Assembly: GCA_020073565.1 (NCBI GenBank)
Contig: JAIQEY010000037.1
Location: 1 to 63,599, forward strand
DNA length: 63,599 nucleotides
Source of the DNA: Terriglobia bacterium
Lineage (GTDB): Bacteria; Acidobacteriota; Terriglobia; Terriglobales; Acidobacteriaceae
Direction of reading: 5' to 3'
Position 1 is the stretch's first letter. The number at the start of each line of letters is the position of its first letter. The translations under genes were made by a program, and so were the position numbers. The notes under the pieces were generated by a model. The model was not told the origin of the DNA. It ran no database searches and saw only the letters and a list, made by a program, of their open reading frames with translations. Shown here piece by piece: positions 43,981 to 51,995 of the stretch.

Positions 43981-45539
43981 CAGCCGGGAAACTTGAAGTT
44001 GGCGATGCGGGTGTTCCAGTTGAAGGTGCCGTTGGTCTTGATGTACTCCTGCGTATACCAGAAAGTGCAGTCATCGACCGGATCGACCTGCATGGCGCTG
44101 TAGTCGCCCCAGCGGCTGAGGCCGGTCGTCTGCGAGCCGGTACCGGTGACCACGTTGACTTCTGCTTCCATGGTGCTTGCTGGGTCCGTTGGTACGCGCC
44201 CGGTGTAGCGGATCGTGGGGTTGAGCGACGAACTAGACAAGCTGTAGCCGACAGCCATATCTCCGGCCTGGTCCATGGCGATCGAGCCCATCCAGCGGTA
44301 GCTGGCATCGGGAGCGAAGGTGCTTTGCTGCGCCACGGTGGGAGTGCCACTGGGATTCTGGATCTCATACCAGCGAATGCCGCCACTGCTGCCGGCCACC
44401 ACGGAATGGTTCACGACCAGCGATTCATGGGTGCCGAAGTTGCGATAGGCGAGCCGGTACATGAGACGGTCGGCGAGTGAATCGAGTCGCTGGGTCGTGC
44501 CGGGCTGCACCACGCAGGTACCGCCGCTGCACAGCGGACTGAAAGCGGCCACGGGGATCACCGTCGGGCCGGTGAAGGACGAGTTCGAAGGCGTCGCGAA
44601 ATCGACGTGAAACTTGTAGAGATTTAGGTTGTTGGTTCCGAAATAAACCATGTAGTTCGGAGAACCCGCGGGAGGAGCGGTGTTGCCGTCGAGGTCGGAG
44701 GGAAGCAGTCCGCCGACTGAGGATCCCTGCTGGAAGCAGACCTGGGTGGCGGTGGTTCCGGCGAGCATGGCGGCGCGGTTGTAAGCGCAGGCGTCGGAGC
44801 CGACAAACGTGTTGCCGTTAAACATATTGAAAGTTTCGTAGTAAGCGTCGGACCAGACGCCCATCTTGGGGTAGTCGTCGAAATTTCCGTATTGGAAGCT
44901 GTAGCGGTTGTAGGTGCCGGTCGCGTCGGAAGTCGTGGAGACGGCGATGCATTGCAGGAATGGAGTGGTGGAAACGGAGAACTGGCTGAAGATCCAGCGC
45001 TGCGCTGCCTTGTCATAGAGAACGACGGGGTCGCCGTCGTTATTGGTTTGGCATCCGCCGCCGAATCCTGACCAGAGCGTGTTGCCGGCTGTGGGACCGG
45101 CAACGAGCGCGCCGGTTGTCTTGTTAAAAACTGCGAATGAAGTGTTCACCCACTGCACATATTGCGTGGCGCCGACGGTGCCATTGGTATCCGGAGGCGC
45201 GCTGTTGACGGTGAACCCGTATTGACCACTGCCAAGACCTTCAAAGCTGGTGCCGACCACCGGGGTGAACGGAACCACAGTTTGCTGCCGGACGGGATCT
45301 TCTGCGAGCGGGCTCAAGCCTGGCGGCAACGGAATTCTGCGAACCGGCTCGGCCTCGTGTTTGGTGAGCGGGGCCTGAGGAGCGGCTTGGATCAGATCGC
45401 GGAGCGGAGCGGAAACGTCATGGTGAACTTGTCCGCGCACGGTCATGCGGGATTGTGCAAGGGCGGGAAGAAAGGAGCACAGGATGAGGCATGCCATTAC
45501 CGCAGCATGTCCAGGGGAGGACAACTTCTGTGTATGCAT
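41952..45539 (-). CDS. Large modular secreted protein with Ig-like and repeated C-terminal modules
   Basis: From ATG 45539 (preceded by GAAGGAGAG) the 1195-residue product begins with a signal peptide ending in ALAQ. Residues about 70-520 form a Gly/Thr/Asn-rich domain, perhaps a beta-propeller, with few Lys and several Cys pairs. Then follow modules in the order A-A-B-A-B: A at about 523-630, 631-735 and 914-1020 (FTVGASPSSVSVTQGS type, Ig-like, about 100 residues), and B at about 738-913 and 1022-1195 (DTLSGGxExNQPNTI, FHSDESNDR, SSFTSDHLDLYYAAN, ending DHDDLxFA). Probably on the cell surface or released. No enzymatic motif is recognised. Confidence 0.8.
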   Translation of the reverse strand: MHTQKLSSPGHAAVMACLILCSFLPALAQSRMTVRGQVHHDVSAPLRDLIQAAPQAPLTKHEAEPVRRIPLPPGLSPLAEDPVRQQTVVPFTPVVGTSFEGLGSGQYGFTVNSAPPDTNGTVGATQYVQWVNTSFAVFNKTTGALVAGPTAGNTLWSGFGGGCQTNNDGDPVVLYDKAAQRWIFSQFSVSTTPFLQCIAVSTTSDATGTYNRYSFQYGNFDDYPKMGVWSDAYYETFNMFNGNTFVGSDACAYNRAAMLAGTTATQVCFQQGSSVGGLLPSDLDGNTAPPAGSPNYMVYFGTNNLNLYKFHVDFATPSNSSFTGPTVIPVAAFSPLCSGGTCVVQPGTTQRLDSLADRLMYRLAYRNFGTHESLVVNHSVVAGSSGGIRWYEIQNPSGTPTVAQQSTFAPDASYRWMGSIAMDQAGDMAVGYSLSSSSLNPTIRYTGRVPTDPASTMEAEVNVVTGTGSQTTGLSRWGDYSAMQVDPVDDCTFWYTQEYIKTNGTFNWNTRIANFKFPGCGSTTPDFTVGASPSSVSVTQGSTATSTITVTSLNGFNSAATLSASGLPAGVTASFSPNPVTPPANGNAASTLTFTASSSATTGTSTVTVTGTSGSTTHTTTITLTVNAAATPNFTISAAPSSVTVTQGGTGTSTVTITSQNSFSSATTLSATGLPTGVTAAFSTNPVTPPANGSATSTLTFTASASATVGTATVTVTGTSGTLTHSTTIALTVNSSTGLQTATYNSTLKTIACASVGIGCDSGPSLLLGRDTLSGGSEPNQPNTINSSCADGTSGTFHSDESNDRLVIQTTDGSTLAPGKTVRVSATVWVYSSFTSDHLDLYYAANASSPTWALIATITPTAAGAQTLSATYTLPSGGASQAVRAQFRYQGSASSCTTGSYNDHDDLVFAVGGGTPGFSVSASPSAVAVVQGSTANSTVTVSSVNGFNSATTLSVSGLPTGVTAGFSTNPVTPPANGSATSTLTFTASSTATTGPATVTVTGTSGSLVQTVTITLTVTAAGGAQTAVYDSTLRAPKCATVGSSCDSGTTLLQGRDTLSGGAESNQPNTINGSCSDGTSGTFHSDESNDRIVVTSTGGGALTHGTTVTVTATVWAYSSFTSDHLDLYYAANANSPTWVLIGTFTPSGSGARSISATYTLPTGSLQAVRANFRYLGSASSCSTGAYDDHDDLIFASN

Positions 45540-45816
45540 TGCAACTCTCTCCTTCAAAAAATGTGAATTCATGGCGAAGCGAACTTTGGGAAGGGCGCGG
45601 GGTGGCGTGAGTGTCTGCAAAGCGGGACGCTTTCAGGCATGCGACTACTAGGAACAATAGTTGGAGATTGTAAACGGGAAGGAAGTGTTTTGTTAGGGGA
45701 AATTAGTAGCTACTGCCTCAGTACCCAGTGGTCCCGAGCCGAGGTTCACGGGTTCTCAGTTCGCGGGCTGAATGGGGGACGGGCGGGGGGCACCCGTCGC
45801 TCCATCGACAAATGCT
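45540..45816. repeat. Intergenic region with a family 3 repeat
   Basis: A run of GGGGACGGGCGGGGGGCACC and CGTCGCTCCATCG at 45776-45808 resembles the GAGGGCGCCCGTC family. The rest of the gap shows no gene; it must hold the promoter of the large secreted protein. Confidence 0.45.
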
Positions 45817-46827
45817 TTAGTCGCCGATGGTCAGGACCACCCGAAAGCGGGCTTTGCCGGTGATCATCTGCTGGAAGGCTTCATTGGCTTTTTCCAGCGG
45901 GTAGTGCTCGATCATCGGACGCACGCCGGTGAGTGCGCTGAACTGCAGGGTGTCTTCGGAATCCTTGGCGGTTCCGGAAGCCCATCCCTGGATGGACTTG
46001 CGACCCAGAATCAGCTGAATGGGCGTGACGGTGATGGGATCAGGGCTGGCGCCTACGACGAGGAGTTTCCCGTTACTGGAAAGGCCGTTCACAACCGCGG
46101 ACATGGACTTGGAATCGGGGGCGGTGGCGAGGAGCACGCGGGCACCGCCGAATTTCTGAAGTTCCTGAGCGGGGTCGCCGGCGGCAGTGTCTATGTAGTG
46201 GGTGGCGCCGAGTTTGCGAGCGAGTGGCTCTTTGTCGGTGCCCCGGCCGATGGCGAAGGTGCGGAAGCCCATCTGGCGCGCGTACTGGATGCCGAGATGG
46301 CCGAGACCTCCGATGCCTTGAACGGCGACGAGATCGCCGGCACGGGCGCCCGAGTTGCGCAGGGCATTGAAGACCGTGATTCCGGCGCAGAGCAGGGGGG
46401 CGGCTTCGGCGGCGGGCAGGTCGTCGGGGATGGTGGCGACGGATTCGGCTGGCACGACGACATACTCCGCATAACCGCCATCGTGGCTGATACCGGTGAC
46501 CTTTTCGTTCCGGCAGTTGATGAAATCACCGCGGCGGCAGGCTTCGCAGGTGAAGCAGTGGCCGCCGTGCCAGCCGACTCCCACACGCTGGCCGGACTTC
46601 CAGTTGGTGACGTCAGCGCCGATGGCGTCGATGCGGCCGGCGATTTCGTGTCCGGGGACGCGCGGGTACTGGATGCCAGGCCAATGACCTTCTTTCACCA
46701 GCGCATCGCTGTGACAGATGCCGCAGGCTTCGACCTTAATGCGGACCTGGTTGCGGGCGGGCTCGGGGATGCTGCGTTCGACAAGTTCGAAGTTACCGCC
46801 GGGCTTGGTGATCTGAGCTGCTTTCAT
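45817..46827 (-). CDS. Zinc-dependent alcohol dehydrogenase
   Basis: The 336-residue medium-chain dehydrogenase has the catalytic zinc ligands in EACGICHSD and PGHEIAGRID, the structural zinc Cys cluster around HCFTCEACRRGDFINC, and the NAD(P) loop VQGIGGLGHLGIQYA. It resembles AdhP/propanol-preferring or cinnamyl-type alcohol dehydrogenases. Start ATG 46827 with MKAAQITKPGG. It stands alone. The physiological alcohol or aldehyde is unknown. Confidence 0.9.
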   Translation of the reverse strand: MKAAQITKPGGNFELVERSIPEPARNQVRIKVEACGICHSDALVKEGHWPGIQYPRVPGHEIAGRIDAIGADVTNWKSGQRVGVGWHGGHCFTCEACRRGDFINCRNEKVTGISHDGGYAEYVVVPAESVATIPDDLPAAEAAPLLCAGITVFNALRNSGARAGDLVAVQGIGGLGHLGIQYARQMGFRTFAIGRGTDKEPLARKLGATHYIDTAAGDPAQELQKFGGARVLLATAPDSKSMSAVVNGLSSNGKLLVVGASPDPITVTPIQLILGRKSIQGWASGTAKDSEDTLQFSALTGVRPMIEHYPLEKANEAFQQMITGKARFRVVLTIGD

Positions 46828-46926
46828 GGGGAGTGCCTCGGAGTGCGATTTAAACTTCGTATGCGGAGTAAGAGATGAGGCACGTGCGCGCGGGGACTCA
46901 GCGAGTGAGAATTTTGCCTACAACTG

Positions 46927-47024
46927 GGCCGGGCGAGGGCGCCCGGCGCGCCAAGGGTCAGGACAGCCTTGGCGATAGAACTATCGCGGACAGGAATGTC
47001 CGCGCCACACGCGAGTGTCCGCGC
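46927..47024. repeat. Family 3 and family 2 palindromes side by side
   Basis: GGGCGAGGGCGCCCGGCGCG (about 46931-46950) is a family 3 core. It is followed at 46985-47024 by CGCGGACAGGAATGTCCGCG and a second partial GAGTGTCCGCG of family 2. Both lie downstream of the tiny minus-strand ORF and upstream of the alcohol dehydrogenase. Confidence 0.6.
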
Positions 47025-47246
47025 CTATCCGGTCTTTTTGAGTTCGCCTTCGAAGGAATGTTCGGGGCTATGACCGGGTTCGGGGAAATCGCTGTCGGCG
47101 CCATCCACCATCGGATCTGGATTGCGGTGAGCGAGTTGGCCTTGCATGGAATTGTTGCCGAGTTGGGTGCGCTCGTCGGGTTCGAGCGAACCCTTGCCCC
47201 GGTCGGCATCGTTAAGAAGATGATCGCTGGCGCTATTGGGTAGCAT
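47025..47246 (-). CDS. Possible small disordered protein
   Basis: A 73-residue hydrophilic product rich in Asp, Glu, Asn, Pro and Gly, with MLPNSASDHLLNDADRGKGS at the start and DFPEPGHSPEHSFEGEL near the end. The composition is protein-like and resembles small acidic hypothetical proteins I recall from Acidobacteriota, whereas the opposite-strand frame does not look like a protein. No clear ribosome binding site. Function unknown. Confidence 0.45.
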   Translation of the reverse strand: MLPNSASDHLLNDADRGKGSLEPDERTQLGNNSMQGQLAHRNPDPMVDGADSDFPEPGHSPEHSFEGELKKTG

Positions 47247-47494
47247 GTTGTCCCGCCGTAAAGGATTTTGAATAATAACAGCCTAGCGTACGCTGAACGG
47301 CGTGTTCGGGCAACGGCTAAAGACAGCCGCGGGCGAGGTCGTTTCCGGGCGATGTATGGGGGCAGCGGAGGGGTATCGAGGGTAACGACGATCGTTCGCT
47401 ATGTGATTCATTCTATTCGGTTGTAGTTGGACCTAATCCTAGTGATCGGGAAAATTAATGGTCCATTCACGGGGTTCGGAATCTAATATGGAAC
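47247..47494. other. Intergenic region without recognisable gene
   Basis: About 250 bases upstream of the HAD phosphatase gene. TAATAT at 47484-47489 is only six bases before ATG 47495 and so is too close for an ordinary leader. No palindromic repeat is seen. Confidence 0.35.
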
Positions 47495-48334
47495 ATGGCA
47501 AATAAACAGCGGAAACACTATCTGTTCGCCAGCGATTTCGACCAGACGTTGACCTTCAACGATACAGGTTACGTTTTGAGCGAGTTGCTGGGGATTTCGA
47601 CTGAGGAATTCGAGCGCCGGATCAAAGGCATGGCCAAGCTGAACCTGGTGCAGCAAGGCGCCGAACTCTCTTACCTGCTTTTGCACGACCCCGACTTCCG
47701 CACGCGGGTGCGCAAGGAGCACCTCCATGAGGTGGGGAAGCGGATTCGGCTCAAGGAGAACATCAAGCAGGTTTACGAGATTCTGAACCGGCGGATCGAC
47801 GGGTACCACTTCGATTTCTACGTACTCTCGGCGGCGCCAGTGGAGGTGATCAAGTCGGCGCTGGAGGGCATTGTGCCGGACGATCACATTTTCGGCACGG
47901 AGTTTAAGTACTCCGCGTCGGGCGAGATTGAATCTTTGGTGCGAGCAACAGCGGGGTACGGCAAGGTTGAACGACTGGACCAACTTCAGGAGGAGTTGGG
48001 AATACCGGCGGACCACGTCGTGTACGTCGGGGACGGCAGCTCGGATATTCACGTCATGCTGCACGTAAACCGGCACGATGGTTTCACGATTGCGGTCTCG
48101 GAGTCGAAAAAAGTAGCGCAGATTGCGAAGCGGACGGTGCTGAGCGATAACGCGCTGGCTACTCTGGTGCCCATCCTGGAGGAGATTGCGGGATGGACGC
48201 GACCGAAGATTCGTCAGTTGTTTGAATCGTATGGTTTCCTGATTCAGGGCTGGGAAAGTGTGCAGACGGATTGGGTCACACTGCGGGCTAGCGGGGCAGC
48301 TGTGGAGAAGGCGGCTGTCGCCGAAGTTACCTAA
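47495..48334 (+). CDS. HAD-family phosphatase (phosphoserine phosphatase-like)
   Basis: The 279-residue cytoplasmic protein has HAD motif I as [10 protein letters not shown] near residue 11, motif II Ser in VLSAAP, and motif IV as [14 protein letters not shown] helical cap lies between motifs I and II. The C-terminus is about 60 residues longer than in SerB. The exact phosphate ester is not inferable; the SerB/PSPase-like subgroup is the nearest. It lies alone between minus-strand genes. Confidence 0.85.
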   Translation: MANKQRKHYLFASDFDQTLTFNDTGYVLSELLGISTEEFERRIKGMAKLNLVQQGAELSYLLLHDPDFRTRVRKEHLHEVGKRIRLKENIKQVYEILNRRIDGYHFDFYVLSAAPVEVIKSALEGIVPDDHIFGTEFKYSASGEIESLVRATAGYGKVERLDQLQEELGIPADHVVYVGDGSSDIHVMLHVNRHDGFTIAVSESKKVAQIAKRTVLSDNALATLVPILEEIAGWTRPKIRQLFESYGFLIQGWESVQTDWVTLRASGAAVEKAAVAEVT

Positions 48335-48349
48335 ACCTCAAACTAATTC

Positions 48350-48376
48350 ACACAGAGACGCCGAGGGCGCAGAGGA
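48350..48376. repeat. CACAGAG-type word repeat (family 5)
   Basis: CACAGAGACGCCGAGGGCGC and AGAGGAAGG lie just after the HAD phosphatase gene. About 40 bases later comes a partial opposite sequence (CCTTTGCGCTCTTGGC). Confidence 0.4.
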
Positions 48377-48510
48377 AGGCTGGATCAGTTTCCTTTGCGC
48401 TCTTGGCATTTTTTGTGAAGCGATCTCGAGGGATGGTTTGACGCAAAGACACAAGGTCTCAGTTCTTGATCAGCCTGTGCGCTGCGTCGTGCGTCATGTG
48501 TCATCCCTCG

Positions 48511-49353
48511 CTAACGGCTTCGCGGAGCCGGCGGGTTCAGTTTGCGCAACTTTTCTCTGGCTTGCGTGGCTTCCTGAGTTTTTGGGTAGCGTTGGATGAC
48601 GTGCCTGAGTTCTTTGGTTCCGTCCTCTTGCTGGCCGAGTTCGATGAGCGCGAATCCTTTTTTTAGCTGGGCAGCGGCGGCCTTGTTGCCGCTTGGAAAA
48701 TTCTGCAGAACCAGATCGTAGTTTGCGATCGCCTTCTTGAAATCGCCTGCTTTGTATTGAATCTCGGCCAGATAGAAGTAGGCGTTCCCGGCCAGATCGG
48801 TATTGGGGTAAAACTTCAGGTAGTCGTTGAACTCCTGCGTGGCCAGGTCGTTGTTGCCGCCGTTGTAATCGCGCAGAGCGTTGTTGTAAAGGACGTCGGG
48901 CGCCGGGGCCTGGGCCATAGCTTGCGCCTGCTGCTGCTGCTGTGCCTGCTGAGCTGCGAGCGACTGCTGAGCGGCTTGCATATCTTCCAACTGCTTGCTC
49001 AGTTTGGCGAGGCGGACCTTCAACTCGTCCATGGTGTCATTCAGCGCCTGGATCTGGCCCGAGATCTGGTCGACTTGCGCGGCGCGGTCCTGGTGCTGTT
49101 TGTTGATGGAGTTTTGCAGATCGGCGAGCGCGGAGCTGACTTTGTTGGTCGCATCGGTTTGCTGCTCGACCAGATTCTTCATGACGCCCATGCGCTCGTT
49201 GAATGACTGTTGCATGAGGGTCATCTGCTGCTGCAATTGTTCGACCTGGGTTTGGAGCTGGACGATCTCTTTGCTCGCTCCGTAGGCGGGGGCGAGGGCG
49301 ATCGAGAGGACGAGGAAAAGGGCGAAGACGGTGTGAAGACGATTTGATTTCAT
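48511..49353 (-). CDS. cpoB: Tol-Pal system coordinator CpoB (YbgF)
   Basis: CpoB is the periplasmic factor that couples Tol-Pal to septal murein synthesis. From ATG 49353 the 280-residue product has a signal peptide (MKSNRLHTVFALFLVLSIAL onward), a Gln-rich coiled coil (about residues 29-125) and three TPR-like repeats, e.g. YFYLAEIQYKAGDFKKAIAN. It ends with KLNPPAPRSR. The frame is open 156 codons upstream through a family 2 repeat and the end of pal, but the signal peptide decides the start. Last gene of the Tol-Pal unit. Confidence 0.88.
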   Translation of the reverse strand: MKSNRLHTVFALFLVLSIALAPAYGASKEIVQLQTQVEQLQQQMTLMQQSFNERMGVMKNLVEQQTDATNKVSSALADLQNSINKQHQDRAAQVDQISGQIQALNDTMDELKVRLAKLSKQLEDMQAAQQSLAAQQAQQQQQAQAMAQAPAPDVLYNNALRDYNGGNNDLATQEFNDYLKFYPNTDLAGNAYFYLAEIQYKAGDFKKAIANYDLVLQNFPSGNKAAAAQLKKGFALIELGQQEDGTKELRHVIQRYPKTQEATQAREKLRKLNPPAPRSR

Positions 49354-49438
49354 AGCTAATCTATTGGATGACAAAAGTCGCACGGGTGTCCAGCGGGTCG
49401 GACCATGGGAATCACCCGGAGGTGCCGTTAGATTGGGA

Positions 49439-49514
49439 GTGGCGCGGACATTTTCTGCCCGCGCCAACTGTCTCGTCACTGCAAACACGCGGACAGGAGT
49501 GTCCGCGCGACACG
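49439..49514. repeat. Palindromic repeat, family 2 (copy C), between pal and cpoB
   Basis: GCGGACATTTTCTGCCCGCG, a 30-base spacer, then CGCGGACAGGAGTGTCCGCG. This is the same two-arm layout as 9451-9530. It starts two bases beyond the pal stop. Confidence 0.7.
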
Positions 49515-49516
49515 TT

Positions 49517-50254
49517 CTACTTCTCGTACACGAAATGGCCGCGACGATTTTCCTGCCAACAGGCCTCAGTCGAGGCCGTGCAGAACGGTTTCTCCTTGCC
49601 GTAGCTGATGGTCTTGATGCGGTCGCCCGAGACTCCGGCTTGGACGAGCGCGTTCTTGACCGCGTCGGCGCGATTGGTGCCGAGCGCAAGGTTGTATTCG
49701 GTGGAGCCGCGTTCGTCACAATGTCCCTCAACCGTGATGCGAATGTTGGGATGCTGCTGCAGGAAGGTGGCATCACCCTGCAACGAAGCTTGCTGGTCGG
49801 CGCGGATATCGGACTTGTCATAATCGAAATAAATATCCTTGACGTTCTGCGCGAACAGTTGCTCGTCCGTGAGAGAGGGAGGCGGTGGAGGCGGTGGAGG
49901 CGGCACAGTCAGGGTGACGCGCGCGGTGGCTTCCTGCGTTCCTCCTTCACCCTTGGCGACGAGATGGTAGGTCGTGGAATCCGCGGGCGTGACCTGGCGC
50001 GAACCATTGGGGTCGACGGCGCCAATGCCATCAATGCTGACATTGGTGGCGTTGGTGGTCTGCCAGGTGAGAGTGGTGGACTGACCCTTTTCGAGAGTGT
50101 TGGGGTTGGCCGACAGTGAGGCGGTCGGAGACGGCGTCGGGGGCGGGGGCGGCGGGGGTGGTGGCGGCGCCACCTTCTTCGCGCAGGCTCCCCAGAACAG
50201 GATCGCGCCGAGCGTCAGTACCAGCGTGAGCCACTTCTTCATCGGATGCTTCAC
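49517..50254 (-). CDS. pal: Peptidoglycan-associated lipoprotein with inserted Ig-like domain
   Basis: Pal anchors the outer membrane to murein. The 245-residue product has a lipoprotein signal with lipobox around LFWGAC (Cys24), ten prolines, an Ig-like domain (about residues 42-115), a second proline run of nine, and a C-terminal OmpA-like domain with YFDYDKSDIR, VEGHCDERGSTEYNLALG and RADAVKNALV, which bind diaminopimelate. Typical Pal is about 170 residues; the extra Ig-like spacer is unusual. It lies between tolB and cpoB. Confidence 0.92.
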   Translation of the reverse strand: MKHPMKKWLTLVLTLGAILFWGACAKKVAPPPPPPPPPPTPSPTASLSANPNTLEKGQSTTLTWQTTNATNVSIDGIGAVDPNGSRQVTPADSTTYHLVAKGEGGTQEATARVTLTVPPPPPPPPPSLTDEQLFAQNVKDIYFDYDKSDIRADQQASLQGDATFLQQHPNIRITVEGHCDERGSTEYNLALGTNRADAVKNALVQAGVSGDRIKTISYGKEKPFCTASTEACWQENRRGHFVYEK

Positions 50255-50357
50255 CTTAGTCCTCCATTTTTGTGCGCCCAGATTGTGGCATGCAATTGTA
50301 CAGAATCACGGCGGGGCGCACGACGGGCCGGCCGCGAAACCGTTAGAAGAAAGCTTT

Positions 50358-50452
50358 CGGCTCTCAGCTGTCAGCGTTCAGCTTGTCGTCCCGACTTCCG
50401 CAACGACCTGCTCGCTGAGAGCTGATAGCTGAGAGCTGACAGCTGACAGCTG
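50358..50452. repeat. CAGCTGTCAGC / GAGAGCTGA iterated inverted repeat (family 6)
   Basis: The left arm (50358-50390) has CGGCTCTCAGCTGTCAGCG. The right arm (50411-50452) has four iterations of GCTGAGAGCTGATAGCT-like words ending CAGCTGACAGCTGA. The arms are mutually reverse-complementary in several registers. It occupies the gap between the pal start and tolB end. Confidence 0.7.
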
Positions 50453-50455
50453 AAT

Positions 50456-51892
50456 TCATTTCCAGCTCCAATTCGGCTGGGTGTTGTTCCCGGTAAAGGT
50501 CAACTGCTTCACATTGGTGCCGTCGGCCAGCATACTCCAGATCTGGTCACTGCCGGAGCGGTGCGACTGAAACACGATATGCCGGCCATCGGGCGACCAG
50601 CACGGAAAATCGTTTCGTCCCGCGTCATGCGTGAGTTGCACCCATTGTTTGCTGGCGATGTCCATCAAGTACAGATCGTTCGAACCGGGTTCGCCGGGGC
50701 CATACTTGCGCATCCAGGAGAAGGTCAGAAACTGGCCGTTCGGCGACCAGTTGGGCGAAACGGCATAGCCCTGGTCGGTGACGCGCTGCACGTTCGTACC
50801 GTCGGCCTCCATGGTGTAGATCTGTGGCAGGCCGGTGCGTCCGCTGACGAAGGCGATCTGCGCGCCGGTCTTGCGGTTCCAAGTGGGTGAAACGTCCGGA
50901 CCCTGGCCGTTGGTGAGGCGGCGCAGGTTGCCGCCGGAAGGGTCGGCGACAAAGATATTGGGATAGCCGTTTCGCGACGAGGAAAAAGCCAGTTTGCCGT
51001 CGGGCGACCAGGAGGGCGATAGGTTCATTCCTCCGAAATGGGGGTAGCTGACCATGCGATTCAGGTCGAAGGAATACATCATGATGTCCCAGCCGCTCTT
51101 GGTGACGGAACTGAAGGCGAGGCGGGAACCGTCGGGCGAAATCCGCGGCGAGAGCGAGATGCTTCCCAGGTGCGTGATGCCGTGCTGGTTGGCGCCGTCG
51201 TAGTCCATGGCCCAGACTTCCTTGTGGCCGCTGCGCTCGCTGACGAAATAGATTGTGCTCTCGGCGATGCCGGGGACGCCTCCACCCAGGCGAAAGATGA
51301 TTTCGTCGGCGAACTTGTGCGCGATGACGCGCACGGCGTCATTGGTGGCCGCATCACTGTACTGCTTGCCCAGGACTTGCGGCGAGGTCTGATTCTTGAC
51401 GTCGTAGAGCCATCCCTGGACGGTGACCTTGTCGTCGGCGGCGGCGCCGAGGTTGCCGAAGGCCAGCATCGAGGCATTCGGGGGCGGCGAGTTCCACTCG
51501 GAGAAATTGATTTCGGTGGGCTGCCCGGGGACTTGCAGAGGATAGAAGCTTTTGGAAACCAGGTCGAAGATGCCGGCGTTGTCGAGGTCATTCCAGAGGG
51601 TGTCGTTAAAGGTCTTCAGCAGGTCGGTGTTCTTGGAATCTTGCGTCGAGGGTTTGAAGTCGGAGGCGGCGAGGCGCACTTTCTCGACACCGAGGCCAGT
51701 GCCGGTGCGAATCCAGTCCTGTGCGGAGCTGGCGGCCGCGAGCGACAGGAACATTGCTACAAAGACGAAATACGAACAGTGGCGGCGGCCCGAGTGGGAC
51801 CTTCTATCGCGGAGCGATGTAATCCGCTTGCTATACGTGCGGAATTGCCTCTCTCTTATTGGATGACAGTTAGGACTAGCTGAGCTGCTCAA
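50456..51892 (-). CDS. tolB: Tol-Pal system beta-propeller protein TolB
   Basis: TolB is the periplasmic partner of Pal and TolA. The product (478 residues from the chosen start) has an N-terminal alpha/beta domain (TFNDTLWNDLDNAGIFDLVS) and a six-bladed propeller with recurring SPxxSPDG-type units (SPRISPDGSRLAFSS, SPSWSPDGKLAFSS, CWSPDGRHIVFQS). No ATG precedes the hydrophobic export segment (SYFVFVAMFLSLAAASSAQ) at a useful place. TTG 51892 follows AGGGAG at six bases and is the best start, though it gives a long n-region with RRSHSGRRH. An internal ATG (51754) would cut the signal peptide. Confidence 0.9.
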   Translation of the reverse strand: MSSSASPNCHPIRERQFRTYSKRITSLRDRRSHSGRRHCSYFVFVAMFLSLAAASSAQDWIRTGTGLGVEKVRLAASDFKPSTQDSKNTDLLKTFNDTLWNDLDNAGIFDLVSKSFYPLQVPGQPTEINFSEWNSPPPNASMLAFGNLGAAADDKVTVQGWLYDVKNQTSPQVLGKQYSDAATNDAVRVIAHKFADEIIFRLGGGVPGIAESTIYFVSERSGHKEVWAMDYDGANQHGITHLGSISLSPRISPDGSRLAFSSVTKSGWDIMMYSFDLNRMVSYPHFGGMNLSPSWSPDGKLAFSSSRNGYPNIFVADPSGGNLRRLTNGQGPDVSPTWNRKTGAQIAFVSGRTGLPQIYTMEADGTNVQRVTDQGYAVSPNWSPNGQFLTFSWMRKYGPGEPGSNDLYLMDIASKQWVQLTHDAGRNDFPCWSPDGRHIVFQSHRSGSDQIWSMLADGTNVKQLTFTGNNTQPNWSWK

Positions 51893-51960
51893 TTTTTGCT
51901 CCCTGTAGCGTTGATCGGTATTGGTTGGTTGCAAGTCGTTGCGCCTCGCAATGGTCGGCT

Positions 51961-51990
51961 GGACGGGGCGAGGGCGCCCGTCTCTCCATT
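51961..51990. repeat. Family 3 palindrome between tolA and tolB
   Basis: GGACGGGGCGAGGGCGCCCG followed by TCTCTCCATT. The core GGGCGCCC is self-complementary. It lies six bases from the tolA stop. Confidence 0.5.
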
Positions 51991-51995
51991 ATCCT

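Noticed and set aside
45772..46878. 368-codon plus-strand frame opposite the alcohol dehydrogenase
   Set aside because: The minus strand has complete zinc and NAD motifs; the plus frame is a Gly/Ala/Asp-rich shadow.
15537..48376. CRISPR array from the repeated CACAGAG words
   Set aside because: Units are short, variable and scattered one or two per junction; no regularly spaced repeats or cas genes.
49364..50119. 251-codon plus-strand frame across pal and the family 2 repeat
   Set aside because: Antisense to a pal gene with lipobox and OmpA motifs; no recognisable protein features.
51754..51934. TolB start at ATG 51754 or at the 51934 TTG
   Set aside because: The first truncates the export signal to a few residues; the second lacks a ribosome binding site. 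TTG 51892 with AGGGAG is preferred though not proven.
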